The notes beneath the pieces are model-generated. The model saw only the letters and a program-made list of their open reading frames with translations, was not told the DNA's origin and made no database searches. A stretch of 64,000 nucleotides of DNA from Desulfoscipio gibsoniae DSM 7213 (GTDB lineage: Bacteria > Bacillota > Desulfotomaculia > Desulfotomaculales > Desulfallaceae), in NCBI RefSeq assembly GCF_000233715.2, contig NC_021184.1, positions 744,001 to 808,000 on the forward strand, read 5' to 3'. The first letter of the stretch is position 1; the number at the start of each line of letters is the position of its first letter. The translations under genes were made by a program, and so were the position numbers. Of this stretch, positions 42,930-52,428 are shown in pieces.

Positions 42930-44789
42930 ATGTTTTTTAAGCAAGAAAGGCCCTCAAAAACAAATACAATCAGTAATGGTGCAAAATTTGATGTCGGCAC
43001 CTTGAAAGTGATTGCGCTGGCTTGTTTATGTATTGCCCTGTCAGTGATTTTAACGGGCAGGTTAAGCTATTTGATAGTGGAAAGGGAAGCGATAAATAAA
43101 CTAAAGTCCCAGGACCTGGTGTATATTGTTCAGTCCATAGCGGGCAAAATAGACGGGCGCATTGCCAGGGCCAAGGAAACGTCTCTGATTCTGTCCAAAG
43201 ATCCAACAATCATGGAGTGGATTCAAGGTAAGGAGAAGGATAACGTATTAGGGCGGAGGGCTTTGCATATAATTAGCGGGATTGCTCGGGATTATGATTA
43301 TAGCAATTCATTTATTGTAAGCACATTAACCAATAATTACTGGGCGGAAACCGGTCGATTGATCGACACTATGACTGTGGAAGACCCGGACGATGCCTGG
43401 TTTTTTGATGTCATTGCATCCAAATTGCCGGTTTCCATTAGCATTGACTACAATAATGAGCGCCAGGATACCTTTGTTTTTGTTGACGCTCTGGTGGGCG
43501 ATATAGAAAGGCCAATTGCGGTAACAGGGGTGGGGCTTAATTTAAGGGATATGGCCGGTGAGTTTGCCGAGTATGAATTTGGTGAGGGGAGTAAGCTTTG
43601 GTTGATAGATGATAGCGGTGATATTCACCTGGCTAAAGATCTTGTTGATCGGGGGAAAAATATTTATTCTTTTATTCCGGCAGATATTTGCGAAGTGATT
43701 ATTCAACACGCCGGAGAGCAAACATCCACCGCCGGGGTTTTGGAGTATCAAGATAAAAATGGTGAACTGCATGACCTGATATACCAGTCTCTTAATTCAA
43801 CAGACTGGCAATTGGTATTGCAAATACCTCGGAGCGAAAGCATCGGCTTCTTAGATACTATTAAAATAAATACGCTGGTTGCCAGTGTGTTATCCTTTGG
43901 TTTAATTGTTTTCATATTTTACTTAATAGCTACCCGGATTGCTGATCCTTTTAAAAGGGCGGTATTATTAAGCAGGGAGCTGGAAAAGAAGGTCCAGGAA
44001 CGGACTGCCAAAATAATGGATAGCATTGACTACGCCAAGCGGTTGCAGGAGGCTGTCATCCCCGGTGATGAAGAAATGGCCCGGGCATTTAAAGAACATT
44101 TTATCATTTGGCGGCCGCGTGATCTGGTTGGTGGCGATTTATACTGGCTTAAAAAGAAGGGAGACGATTACGTACTGGCGATAGTTGATTGCACCGGGCA
44201 TGGTGTTCCGGGGGCGCTGATGACCATGGCGGTTGCCTCAATATTAAACGATATTGTCGATGGCGTTTGTTCTGATGATCCCGCTGTTATTTTACAGGAG
44301 ATTAATGTGCGAATGAAGGCGGCCCTGCACCAAAAAGTCAACGCGGTTAGCGATGATGGCGCGGATATCGGTATTTGTCACTGGCGCAGCGGCCAATATA
44401 TAACCTTTGCCGGTGCCAGGATTGTCCTTTACGTTAAAACAGCAGTGGGGGTGCGGGTGGTTAAAGGTGACAGGCATAGCTTGGGTTACCAAAAATCAGA
44501 TCCTGATTTGGTATTTAATAAAGTAACGCTGCCTGTTGGGGAAGAAGATAAGTTTTATATGACTACAGACGGATTTTTGGACCAAAACGGGGGTTCTAAA
44601 AATCATTCCTTCGGTAAAAAGCGTTTTATGGCGTTAATCGATGACTATGGGCATTTACCGCTGGCCAAGCAGCGACAACTTTTTGAAGACGGTCTGGATG
44701 ACTATAAACAAACCGAGGAACAGAGAGACGACATTACCGTTATTGGTTTTCAGCTCAGACCATCAGGCACTGGAGATGCAGTAAAATAA
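42930..44789 (+). CDS. siaA: SiaA-like membrane PP2C/SpoIIE phosphatase
   Basis: Membrane phosphatase of 619 residues expected to dephosphorylate the SiaC-like protein. Helix 1 (about 28-50) and helix 2 (about 312-335) enclose an extracytoplasmic Cache-type sensor domain of about 260 residues. After a linker (ATRIADPFKRAVLLSRELEK) and a short coiled coil, the C-terminal SpoIIE/PP2C domain carries GGDLYWLKKKGDDYVLAIVD (about 400), DCTGHGVPGALM and a final DDITVIGF, preserving the metal-binding Asp residues. It lies 53 bp after siaC and about 60 bp before the cyclase gene. Confidence 0.87.
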   Translation: MFFKQERPSKTNTISNGAKFDVGTLKVIALACLCIALSVILTGRLSYLIVEREAINKLKSQDLVYIVQSIAGKIDGRIARAKETSLILSKDPTIMEWIQGKEKDNVLGRRALHIISGIARDYDYSNSFIVSTLTNNYWAETGRLIDTMTVEDPDDAWFFDVIASKLPVSISIDYNNERQDTFVFVDALVGDIERPIAVTGVGLNLRDMAGEFAEYEFGEGSKLWLIDDSGDIHLAKDLVDRGKNIYSFIPADICEVIIQHAGEQTSTAGVLEYQDKNGELHDLIYQSLNSTDWQLVLQIPRSESIGFLDTIKINTLVASVLSFGLIVFIFYLIATRIADPFKRAVLLSRELEKKVQERTAKIMDSIDYAKRLQEAVIPGDEEMARAFKEHFIIWRPRDLVGGDLYWLKKKGDDYVLAIVDCTGHGVPGALMTMAVASILNDIVDGVCSDDPAVILQEINVRMKAALHQKVNAVSDDGADIGICHWRSGQYITFAGARIVLYVKTAVGVRVVKGDRHSLGYQKSDPDLVFNKVTLPVGEEDKFYMTTDGFLDQNGGSKNHSFGKKRFMALIDDYGHLPLAKQRQLFEDGLDDYKQTEEQRDDITVIGFQLRPSGTGDAVK

Positions 44790-44848
44790 TATTAACTACA
44801 ATGACATAGGTAATTTGCCTGGTAAATTAAATGAAAGGGTAGTAGATT

Positions 44849-45191
44849 ATGATTAGCCCTGATTTTAATCGCATGTTATTTAAGTATGAATTTGAAATTT
44901 TGGAAGCCGCCCTGGCTGAGCTGGCCACGGGTAAACACGATCAAAATGAGCTTTTACCCAAATACGAGACACTGGTGGCCGGCTATGAAAAATTGCTCAA
45001 TTTGACCCGCAAGGTGTTTAAAATTAGTGATGTTCAGGGAAGAAATCTGCTCAAAAGGGATAGTGAGATTAAAAATTTATTGGACAACGCCGGGCAGGGG
45101 TTTCTTACCTTTGGAAAGGATTTACTTGTTAAACAGGAGTATAGTGCGGAATGCGCCCGCATTTTTGGCCAAAAGATTGGTAAATTAAATA
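44849..45191 (+). pseudogene. N-terminal fragment of an IS-interrupted GGDEF/HD-GYP gene (siaD position)
   Basis: The first 114 codons of a signalling gene, from ATG 44849 (GAAAGGGTAGTAGATT upstream) to the insertion point at 45191. The fragment ends in ...FGQKIGKLN and then runs into IS DNA, where the frame stops at 45257-45259 after foreign residues. Content: a helical N-terminus and a LLDNAGQGFLTFGKDLLV segment, common at the start of PAS-like sensor domains. Together with 46800-48091 it restores a 544-residue protein. It occupies the siaD position after siaA. Confidence 0.9.
45185..45191. repeat. Target-site duplication, left copy (TTAAATA)
   Basis: TTAAATA directly precedes the IS left end at 45192; the identical right copy is at 46793-46799. 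Confidence 0.95.
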
Positions 45192-46792
45192 CTCAACTTT
45201 CGCAGTTCAAAAATCAGTCTAACCCCTTACAAAATAAGAATTTAGGCCAACTTTTTTAAGCAAAAACAAACAGAAAACACGCCTTTTTTGGTAAAATGTA
45301 GTCACCACAACAACACACCAAGAAAGGATGTTTTCTGTGGCTATAATTTTACCAAAAAATGATAACAATGAACAGGCTAAATCTTATTCTGATCGGTTTA
45401 TAAAGCAGGCAAAAATAGGAACCTTTTTGCACCAGGCGAATATCCGAAAAGAATCCGGTCTATCGCCATTGTTCCTTTTCCAATTTATCTTTTCCCTTGT
45501 ATTTCAAGGGAAAAATCTTTATCGAACATTGGAGTCAGGTCGTATAGATAACGCTCCTTCCAAAGATGCGATATATCGTTTTCTAAACAGGCCTACATTC
45601 AATTGGCGGAAATTTCTTGTTACAATCAGCTCATTTCTCATCAAAACAAGACTTTTACCCCTGACATCAGAGGGCCGGGCTCGTGTATTGATTTTAGACG
45701 ACTCTACTTATTCCAGAAACCGTAGTAAATCGGTTGAATTATTGTCCCGGGTTCACGATCATTCAACAAATCGGTATCTGAAAGGGTTTCGGATGCTGAC
45801 CTTGGGTTGGTCTGATGGTGGAACCTTTCTGCCCCTTGCGTTCTCTCTGCTTAGCTCTGATAAAGAGAAAAATCGTTACCAGGGGCTAAATCAAAGGATT
45901 GACAAACGGACAGTTGGATACCGCCGTCGCAAAGAAGCTATTCAAAAATCCACAGAAACTATGTTCTCGCTTCTCGACCAAGTGAACCCTTTTCAACTTT
46001 GTGCGAGTACCCTGCTTTTTGATAGCTGGTTTGCCTTTCCAGTCGTAATCAAGCGGGTGCTGACAGAATACCATTTGCATGTTGTTTGTATGCTCAAGAA
46101 TATGCACCGCGTTTATTACACCTATAATGGAAGCGAATATACATTGGGTCAACTTTACAAAGTTCTTCGCAAAAACGCGGGCGGGCCAAGATTCTATCAT
46201 CCGTCGTTGTCGGGCTTGGTAAGGCCCAAAACGGAAATGACGTTCTGGTAAAAATCATCTTCGTTCGAGACCGTAACCGCTCAAAAAATGGTTGGCAATC
46301 TTAACAACAAACCTTGAGCTATCTGATGAAGAAGTTATCCGTATTTATGGCAAACGCTGGGAAATCGAGTGTTTCTTCAAAGTCACAAAGTCCCATTTGC
46401 ATTTGGCAAAGGAATTCCAGTGCCGTAGTTATGATGCGCTTACTGCTCATACCACCATTGTCTTTGTGCGATATATCATGCTGGCTTTAAGTGCCAGAGA
46501 GGAGAAAGACCCCAAGACCCTTGGCGAGCTCTTTTATCTGTGTTGCGATGAAATTGAGGATATTCGCTTTACCGAAGCTGTTCTTTTAATCATAGATCTT
46601 TTCGCCTCATCATTTAGCAAGGAATTTCTTCTTTCTGAAGAACAAATTCAACATTTTTTGGATACGTTTTTCGAGCAATTACCTGCCTTTCTGAAAAGTT
46701 CGCTTCAGAAAAGAGCAGTTGCTTGATATTAATAATTCCAAAACGCTTGCATATTAAGAGCTTGAGCTTATTTTTAAGGTGCGAAAGTTGAG
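45192..46792 (+). mobile_element. IS4-superfamily insertion sequence, 1601 bp
   Basis: Terminal inverted repeats begin CTCAACTTTCGCA (left, 45192) and, read inward from the right end (46792), CTCAACTTTCGCA; similarity continues for about 10 further bases. A 7-bp TTAAATA target duplication flanks it. It encodes one DDE transposase in the same direction as the host gene. The element interrupts the GGDEF/HD-GYP gene. Confidence 0.95.
45337..46726 (+). pseudogene. IS4-type DDE transposase with two frameshifts
   Basis: Transposase of an IS4-superfamily element. The DDE core is visible: DDSTYSRNRSKS with the first Asp, LLFDSWFAF with the second, and the YREK signature Y-x2-R-x3-E-x6-K in YGKRWEIECFFKVTK. 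The reading frame is broken twice: near 46174-46185, where one base is missing from AAAAACGCGGGCGGG (the continuation AKILSSVVVGLGKAQ is in another frame), and near 46277-46283 in a run of six A. The frame then continues as WLAILTTN. As read it cannot make a full-length enzyme unless these are sequencing errors or slippage. Confidence 0.85.
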
Positions 46793-46799
46793 TTAAATA
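46793..46799. repeat. Target-site duplication, right copy (TTAAATA)
   Basis: Identical to 45185-45191 and directly adjacent to the right end of the IS. Confidence 0.95.
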
Positions 46800-48091
46800 T
46801 TTTAACATTGCTGTTTGGTGATGACGATCAGCAAACAGCAAGATTTGCTGATGTATTCAAACGGATTTGGGAAACCGGGGATGCCCAACTGCAGCGTGAC
46901 TATATCAAGGCGTTGCCCGAAATAATCAATATCAATGGGTTCCACCTGAATATTGAATACAAAGTTATCATGCCGAATCAGGAAGAAGAACCCCTGATTA
47001 TGCTTATACTTACAGATATTACGGAGAAATATAAGGCTCAGGAGCAGGTGAACTTTTTAAACTATCATGATAAATTAACCTCTCTTTTTAACCGTACGTA
47101 TGTGGAAGAGTGGCTTTCCTGCTCTTTGCAGGGCAGGCATTTTCCCATTAGTGTGATCATGGCCGATATGAACGGCCTTAAGCTGACCAATGATGTATTT
47201 GGCCACGAGCAGGGTGACCGCCTGCTGGTTAGGTTGGCCGAGGTACTGCTGCGCTGCTGCCGAAAAACAGATATCGTTGCCCGCTGGGGCGGGGATGAGT
47301 TTATTATATTATTGCCTGTCACTGATAAACAGGCCTGCCTCCGTATTTGTGAGCGTATCAAGGCCGCTTGTGCACAGGAGAAGGACCTGGCGTTTGAGCT
47401 CAGTGTAGCTCTGGGTATGGCCACACAGACTAGTCCCCAGGGCAATGTTTTAGATTTATTTAATATTGCAGAAAACCATATGTATAGCAATAAAATGAGA
47501 GAAAGCAAGCAGGTGCGGCGTAAAATTATATTGGGGTTAAAGGAAATACTGTGTACCAAGTGTTTTGAAACTGATTGTCATATAGAAAGGTTAAAAAAAT
47601 TATCATTGGCTTTTGCTCAAAGCCTGGGATACACACAGGAATCCAATGAGGTACGGAACTTAAGTTTGTTGGTAGACTTTCATGATATTGGTAAAGTAGC
47701 CTTGCCCGGGGAGATTTTAGGCAAGCCCGGTCCCTTGTTGCCCGGTGAATGGGAAATCGTCCGCAGTCATAGTGAAACCGGCTTTCGCATGGCCCAGACC
47801 ATCGGGGAAACAGAGGTGGGAGAACTTATTCTGGCGCACCACGAGCGCTGGGACGGGCGTGGTTACCCCTACGGCCTGCGAGATAATCAAATTCCCCGGT
47901 TGGCTCGCTTGTTTGCCATTGTGGACGCCTACGATGCAATGACTCGTGACCACCCGCATCGTAAGGCTTTGAGCCAAGCGCAGGCGTTAAATGAAATTGA
48001 AAAAGGGGCAGGTACCCAATTCGACCCGGAATTAACCCGGGCTTTTATCGAATTCATAACGGAACAACCCTTTATCTTAGGCCTTACCTAA
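46800..48091 (+). pseudogene. C-terminal fragment: PAS-like, GGDEF and HD-GYP domains
   Basis: Remainder of the interrupted gene; as an open frame it could restart at TTG 46808. After the end of a PAS-like domain (LILTDITEKYKAQEQ) comes a GGDEF cyclase domain with an intact RWGGDEF active site and an RKTD inhibitory site five residues upstream. It is followed by a complete HD-GYP domain (DFHDIGK, HHERWDGRGYP). The intact protein would thus combine c-di-GMP synthesis and hydrolysis modules. Joining 44849-45191 to 46800-48091 gives exactly 545 codons. A separate product from the right piece is possible but would lack the sensor part. Confidence 0.9.
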
Positions 48092-48172
48092 GTTGGATTT
48101 GTTGTCTATAAAACTAATTCCGTGAAAATAATAATTATGTATGATAATTGCATAGATGACAGGGGTTATTTA

Positions 48173-49422
48173 ATGAAGGATGTCGGTAGGAAAAAAAATA
48201 AAGTGGTTGTGGTGGGGGGGGAGCCGCCGGGCTTACCGCTGCCATGGCGGCGCGGTATAACGGCGCCGAAGTTACGGTGCTGGAGCGGTTGGACCGGGTG
48301 GGCAAAAAAATACTGGCCACGGGTAACGGCCGCTGTAATTTAAGCAATACAGATTTGGATATTGCCCATTACCACGGATTGAACCCCAAATTTACCTACA
48401 GCGCTTTGAGCCGCTTTGGTTTTTATAAAACCATGGAATTCTTTGAAAAGCTGGGAGTAGCCTGGAAGGTGGAGGAAGGGGGCAAGGTGTTTCCTGTTTC
48501 CAATCAGGCATCAAGCGTGCTGGACGTGATGCGGCATGAGTTGGAAACGCTGGGGATAGAAACCCGGTGTGCCGCCGAGGTCAAAGAAATAGTGTCCCAA
48601 AGCGATGGTTTTGTTTTGCGTTTGGGCGATGGCAGCCATTTCAAAGCCGACCGGGTGATAATTGCCACCGGGGGCAAAGCGGCACCTAATTTGGGTTCCA
48701 ACGGCAGCGGTTACCTACTTGCTCAAAAATTGGGCCACAGCATTGTGGAACCCTTTCCCGCGCTGGTGCAGCTGAAGCTGGCTGCCGATTTTTTAAAGCA
48801 AATATCGGGTATCAAATTTGTCTATGCGGCGGAGATACAGCTGAAAGGAAAACCCCTGGCCCGCGCCGAAGGGGAAATATTGTTCACCGATTACGGCATT
48901 TCCGGTCCTCCTATACTGGCCCTCAGCCGCACTGCCGGTGAATACCTGCGCAGGGGAAAACCAGTGACACTGAAGCTTAATTTGATAAATTACATGTCCA
49001 GGGAGGAACTGGAGGCTTTTTTAATCAAACGTTTGCAGCAGCAATCTCACAAAACGCTGGCCTTTAGTTTTGTGGGCTTTATTAATAAAAGGCTGGTACC
49101 GGTGTTGTTAAGGGAGGCGGGTATTGGGGATATTCATAAACCGGCGGGGCAGGTTACTGTGGAGGAGAGAAATGCTATAATAGACATATTGCAGGATTGG
49201 CGCTTTGAAGTTACCGGCGCCAATTCCTGGCTGCAGGCCCAGGTTACTGCAGGGGGAGTGGATGTTCGGGACATTAATCAAAAAACTATGGCCTCAAAGC
49301 TGGTGCCCGGACTGTTTTTGGCCGGGGAAGTGTTGGATATAGATGGTGACTGCGGGGGGTATAATCTACAGTGGGCCTGGTCCTCAGGTTATGTGGCCGG
49401 TGTAAGCGCGGCTACATTATAA
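48173..49422 (+). CDS. BaiN/YhiN-family flavoprotein with apparent poly-G frameshift
   Basis: HI0933/YhiN-like FAD-dependent oxidoreductase (related to BaiN). ATG 48173 begins MKDVGRKKNKVVVVGG and should continue GAAGLTAAMAARYNGAEV, a Rossmann motif, but the run of eight G at 48214-48221 is one base short and the frames separate. From 48244 the rest is intact: VGKKILATGNGRCNLSN (about 17 residues in), EEGGKVFPVSNQASSVLDV, and the C-terminal GLFLAGEVLDIDGDCGGYNLQWAWSSG region. Either a real frameshift, homopolymer variation, or a sequencing error. Followed 22 bp later by a small zinc-ribbon gene. Confidence 0.85.
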
Positions 49423-49444
49423 AATGTTGGGGGGAGAGATAAGT

Positions 49445-49642
49445 ATGTCGGGATGTGGAAGCTGTTCATCATGCGGTGCCGGTGACAAAACCCGGGAGTA
49501 TAGAAATAGTGATGGGAAACCGGCGATAAAATGTACACTGTGTGGTAAAGAAATAACCTTTGATAAATTGCCTGGAAATCGCCGGGTTACCTGCCCGGAA
49601 TGCGGGACGGATATTGAAGTTATTCCGCTGCTTTTAAATTAA
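49445..49642 (+). CDS. Small zinc-ribbon protein, 65 residues
   Basis: ATG at 49445 behind GGGGGAGAGATAAGT. The protein starts MSGCGSCSSCGAGD, then has CTLCGKEI and CPECGTDIEV, i.e. two CxxC pairs forming a zinc ribbon or rubredoxin-like knuckle plus an N-terminal Cys cluster. No other domain. It sits between the flavoprotein gene and the hydrogenase-like gene and may belong to the same unit as the former. Confidence 0.75.
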   Translation: MSGCGSCSSCGAGDKTREYRNSDGKPAIKCTLCGKEITFDKLPGNRRVTCPECGTDIEVIPLLLN

Positions 49643-49778
49643 CGCTACTGGTTAAGCTGGAAAAGAACCTAAAAACTATCCGGTTGCAGGGTGGTTTTTT
49701 TAGACGATTGTCCCGGGCATTATAATATCAAAAAATGGCAATATTACATTTAGTAACCAATCTAGCAAAGGTGATCAA

Positions 49779-51089
49779 ATGAGCACATCAAGGTACGATG
49801 AAATCTTTAAAAAGCTTGTAAAAACCGCCTACCGGGGTGATATGGCCGAGGAAGTGGCCAAAATCCGGGACGGTGATAGTGTTACAGACCAGTATCTGCT
49901 TTACGCTTCGGGGGGTGGCGACCCCAACACAGTGGTGTTTAAGGTCCGGGACTGCAGTGGTAAGTGTGACGCAGGCGATGATAACTGCGAGGCGTCTTGT
50001 CTTTTTGGTGCCATAGTGCGTGACATGGAGGGTAATGTTGTTATTGCGCCCAATAACTGTACCGGGTGTGGTAAGTGTGTTGAGGTGTGCAAGCATTACT
50101 CGCTGGTGGATAAGAAAGAATTCGTACCGCTGATAAAAATTTTGACAGATCGCAAGGTGCCGGTTTTTGCTATTATGGCACCTGCTTTTATCGGCCAGTT
50201 TGGCCCGGGGGTGACTCCCGGTAAAATGCGGGCTGCGCTGAAGAGGCTGGGTTTTTACGGCATGGTGGAAGTGGCTCTCTTTGCCGACATTCTTACATTG
50301 AAGGAAGCGCTGGAATTTGAGCGGCACGTCACCCGGGAAGAGGATTTTATGCTTACCAGTATGTGCTGTCCCATCTGGGTATCTATGGTTAAGAGGGTTT
50401 ATCAGGATCTGGTGCCGCACATATCCCCTTCCGTTTCACCTATGGTGGCCTGCGGCAGGGGTGTTAAGCATTTGCATCCCGGTGCCAGGGTAGTGTTTAT
50501 AGGTCCCTGCATTGCCAAAAAGGCGGAGGCCAAGGAAGCCGATATCCAGGATGCTGTGGACGCTGTAATTACCTTTCGGGAATTGGAGCAAATTTTTGAA
50601 GCGGTGGGTATCAATCCGGCTGAATTGGAAGAGGACGAAAGCGAGCACTCTTCCAGTGCCGGGAGAATATATGCCAGAACCGGCGGGGTGAGCCAGGCAA
50701 TATCAGATACGTTAAGCAGGTTAAGGCCGGACAGAAAGATTAAGATTAGGGCCATCCAGGCCGACGGGGTTCAGGATTGCCGCAGAATGCTCAAGGATGT
50801 TTTGGAAGGGCGTATTAACGGAAATTTCTTGGAAGGCATGGGTTGTAACGGGGGTTGCGTGGGTGGTCCCAAGGTAATCATTGACCCGGCGGATGGACGC
50901 AAATCCGTGGAGGATTACAGCAGAGAGGCGGGTTCCATGACGCCGGTGGATAACAAGTATGTTATGGAGCTGTTGAGGCGATTAGGCGTTCAAGATACGT
51001 CCGATTTTTTGGACAGCTCCAAGGCGGCCATGTTTATCAGGAATTTTGAGCAAGAAGCTCAAAACCGGGATAAAACAAACGGGCTATAG
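49779..51089 (+). CDS. [FeFe]-hydrogenase-like iron-sulfur protein
   Basis: Protein of 436 residues with an N-terminal ferredoxin-like part (CSGKCDAGDDNCEASC and CTGCGKCVEVC, about 48-105) and a [FeFe]-hydrogenase large-subunit C-terminal domain. The three H-cluster loops are present but altered from the classic enzyme: TSMCCPIWV (usual TSCCPGW), GPCIAKKAEA (usual MPCTAKK), and GMGCNGGCVGGP (usual MACPGGC). All the cluster-ligating cysteines remain. Such divergent proteins may be catalytic, sensory or electron-transfer proteins. The start ATG follows CAAAGGTGATCAA. No maturation genes (hydEFG) are nearby. Confidence 0.85.
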   Translation: MSTSRYDEIFKKLVKTAYRGDMAEEVAKIRDGDSVTDQYLLYASGGGDPNTVVFKVRDCSGKCDAGDDNCEASCLFGAIVRDMEGNVVIAPNNCTGCGKCVEVCKHYSLVDKKEFVPLIKILTDRKVPVFAIMAPAFIGQFGPGVTPGKMRAALKRLGFYGMVEVALFADILTLKEALEFERHVTREEDFMLTSMCCPIWVSMVKRVYQDLVPHISPSVSPMVACGRGVKHLHPGARVVFIGPCIAKKAEAKEADIQDAVDAVITFRELEQIFEAVGINPAELEEDESEHSSSAGRIYARTGGVSQAISDTLSRLRPDRKIKIRAIQADGVQDCRRMLKDVLEGRINGNFLEGMGCNGGCVGGPKVIIDPADGRKSVEDYSREAGSMTPVDNKYVMELLRRLGVQDTSDFLDSSKAAMFIRNFEQEAQNRDKTNGL

Positions 51090-51184
51090 ATATGGATGTG
51101 TACCAACAGGTAAATGCTGCAGGATATTGCGACAGTGGTGTATAATTAATGTAATTGTTACATATAGCAGGGGAGGTTTTGGGG

Positions 51185-51313
51185 ATGGATGAAAATATAA
51201 CTGCATTTAAGTGCAAGGATTGCGGTTTGATATTCTGGGCAAAAAAGTCTGATGACCCCAGATTTTGTCCTTTTTGTGAAAGTACTTTATTAATTGAAAA
51301 TGAAGAACAATAG
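51185..51313 (+). CDS. Small rubredoxin/zinc-ribbon-like protein, 42 residues
   Basis: ATG 51185 with GGGGAGGTTTTGGGG upstream. Contains FKCKDCGLIFWAKKS and RFCPFCEST, two CxxC pairs spaced as in a zinc ribbon. Ends in an acidic tail (IENEEQ). It lies 96 bp downstream of the hydrogenase-like gene; a metal-binding or electron-carrier role is inferred only from the cysteines. Confidence 0.7.
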   Translation: MDENITAFKCKDCGLIFWAKKSDDPRFCPFCESTLLIENEEQ

Positions 51314-51399
51314 TAGAGCTGCGTAGTAAACTTAAATACCTACTTGCTGATGCTGTGGAAACTGCACATGAAAAACATAATAGAGCTGTGAAGTAAATT

Positions 51400-51432
51400 A
51401 AACACCCGCCGGCTTTGGCTGGCGGGTGTTTT
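51400..51432 (+). terminator. Intrinsic terminator
   Basis: AAACACCCGCCGGC and GCTGGCGGGTGTTTT arms (one G-T pair) around TTTG. Confidence 0.9.
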
Positions 51433-51604
51433 ATACGATTAATCATAATTAAAACTTATATAAACCATAGCAAATTATTTCTTGCCACAATGGAAATACA
51501 GTGATAATCTATAAATAGAAAAACAAGGAACCGGTTTCGACAACACTCATCTATCATGTTTAGTTATTGTTAAGAATTATTATATAAATAAGGGGGACTT
51601 ATAA

Positions 51605-51769
51605 ATGACGATGCCCAATAAAATCTGCCCGATTTGTGAGACCGAATTGAATTTGGAGAACGTGTCCAAAAAAGATTGGCTGGTTGAAAAACCCATCAAA
51701 TTGGATTACGCCGGCCGGGCTATATGCCAAAAGTGCGCTAACTGGATTGAAAATACCGAATGGGACTAG
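51605..51769 (+). CDS. Small cysteine-pair protein, 54 residues
   Basis: ATG 51605 preceded by AAGGGGGACTTATAA. Sequence begins MTMPNKICPICETELN and later has GRAICQKCANWIE, giving two CxxC pairs. Its stop codon overlaps the end of the convergent CPBP protease gene by four bases. Function unknown; third small cysteine-rich protein within 2.3 kb. Confidence 0.65.
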   Translation: MTMPNKICPICETELNLENVSKKDWLVEKPIKLDYAGRAICQKCANWIENTEWD

Positions 51770-52428
51770 ATGATCAAAACCCCGGCATTGCCGGCGGCGT
51801 GTACTAATAATGATGCCAATACACCGTATCTCAAGTAAACGATGCTGTAAACCACACCGGAAATGAAGTAAATTGCAAATGCCGCCGGTTCGGGGCCATG
51901 TAATAAGGCAAAGATTGTTGAGGTTGCCACAACCCAGGCCCCGATTAAAAAAACTGCCTGCCCCGGCTTGGCCAATTGGCGCACCAGTCCCAGACCGATA
52001 AAGCGAAACAGCATTTCTTCCAGTAAAGGGCCAAGTAAAATAATCGATATTACGATGATAACAGTGTCCGCGGTGATTACTCCCAGGTCCGGCACATTGA
52101 CCTGACTTGTCCCCGGGGCAATTGCTATACCATATTGCCGGGCTGTTTCCCTGTACCACTGAAAAGCCCAACTCAGCAAAAAACCCGCCAGTATAAATAC
52201 AGGCGCGGTTTTATTTATTTTTTGGCAATCCTCCAGTAGTTCGTTCAACCGGCCCAGGCTGATTAATAACAGCACTCCCAAAAGCCCGGCCTGGCCGATA
52301 ACCAGGTCAAAGGTTGGTTTTTTTACTTGCACACCCTTGAGCAGCAATGCCAAAGCCCCAAGCATTACAAAAAAACAAGCCATAGACTTTACATATTTGA
52401 TATCCCCGCTGGCGATTATTGTTTTCAT
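51766..52428 (-). CDS. CPBP-family intramembrane metalloprotease
   Basis: Membrane protein of 220 residues of the CPBP (Abi/CAAX protease and bacteriocin-processing) family. After several hydrophobic helices come the three family motifs: EEMLFRFIGL (Glu-Glu and Arg), LLHGPEPAAF (His) and LVHAAGN (His-x3-Asn). The ATG at 52428 overlaps the upstream stop (ATGA) with AAAGGAAC before it, so it is translated with the GH18-like gene. Substrate unknown. Confidence 0.85.
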   Translation of the reverse strand: MKTIIASGDIKYVKSMACFFVMLGALALLLKGVQVKKPTFDLVIGQAGLLGVLLLISLGRLNELLEDCQKINKTAPVFILAGFLLSWAFQWYRETARQYGIAIAPGTSQVNVPDLGVITADTVIIVISIILLGPLLEEMLFRFIGLGLVRQLAKPGQAVFLIGAWVVATSTIFALLHGPEPAAFAIYFISGVVYSIVYLRYGVLASLLVHAAGNAGVLII

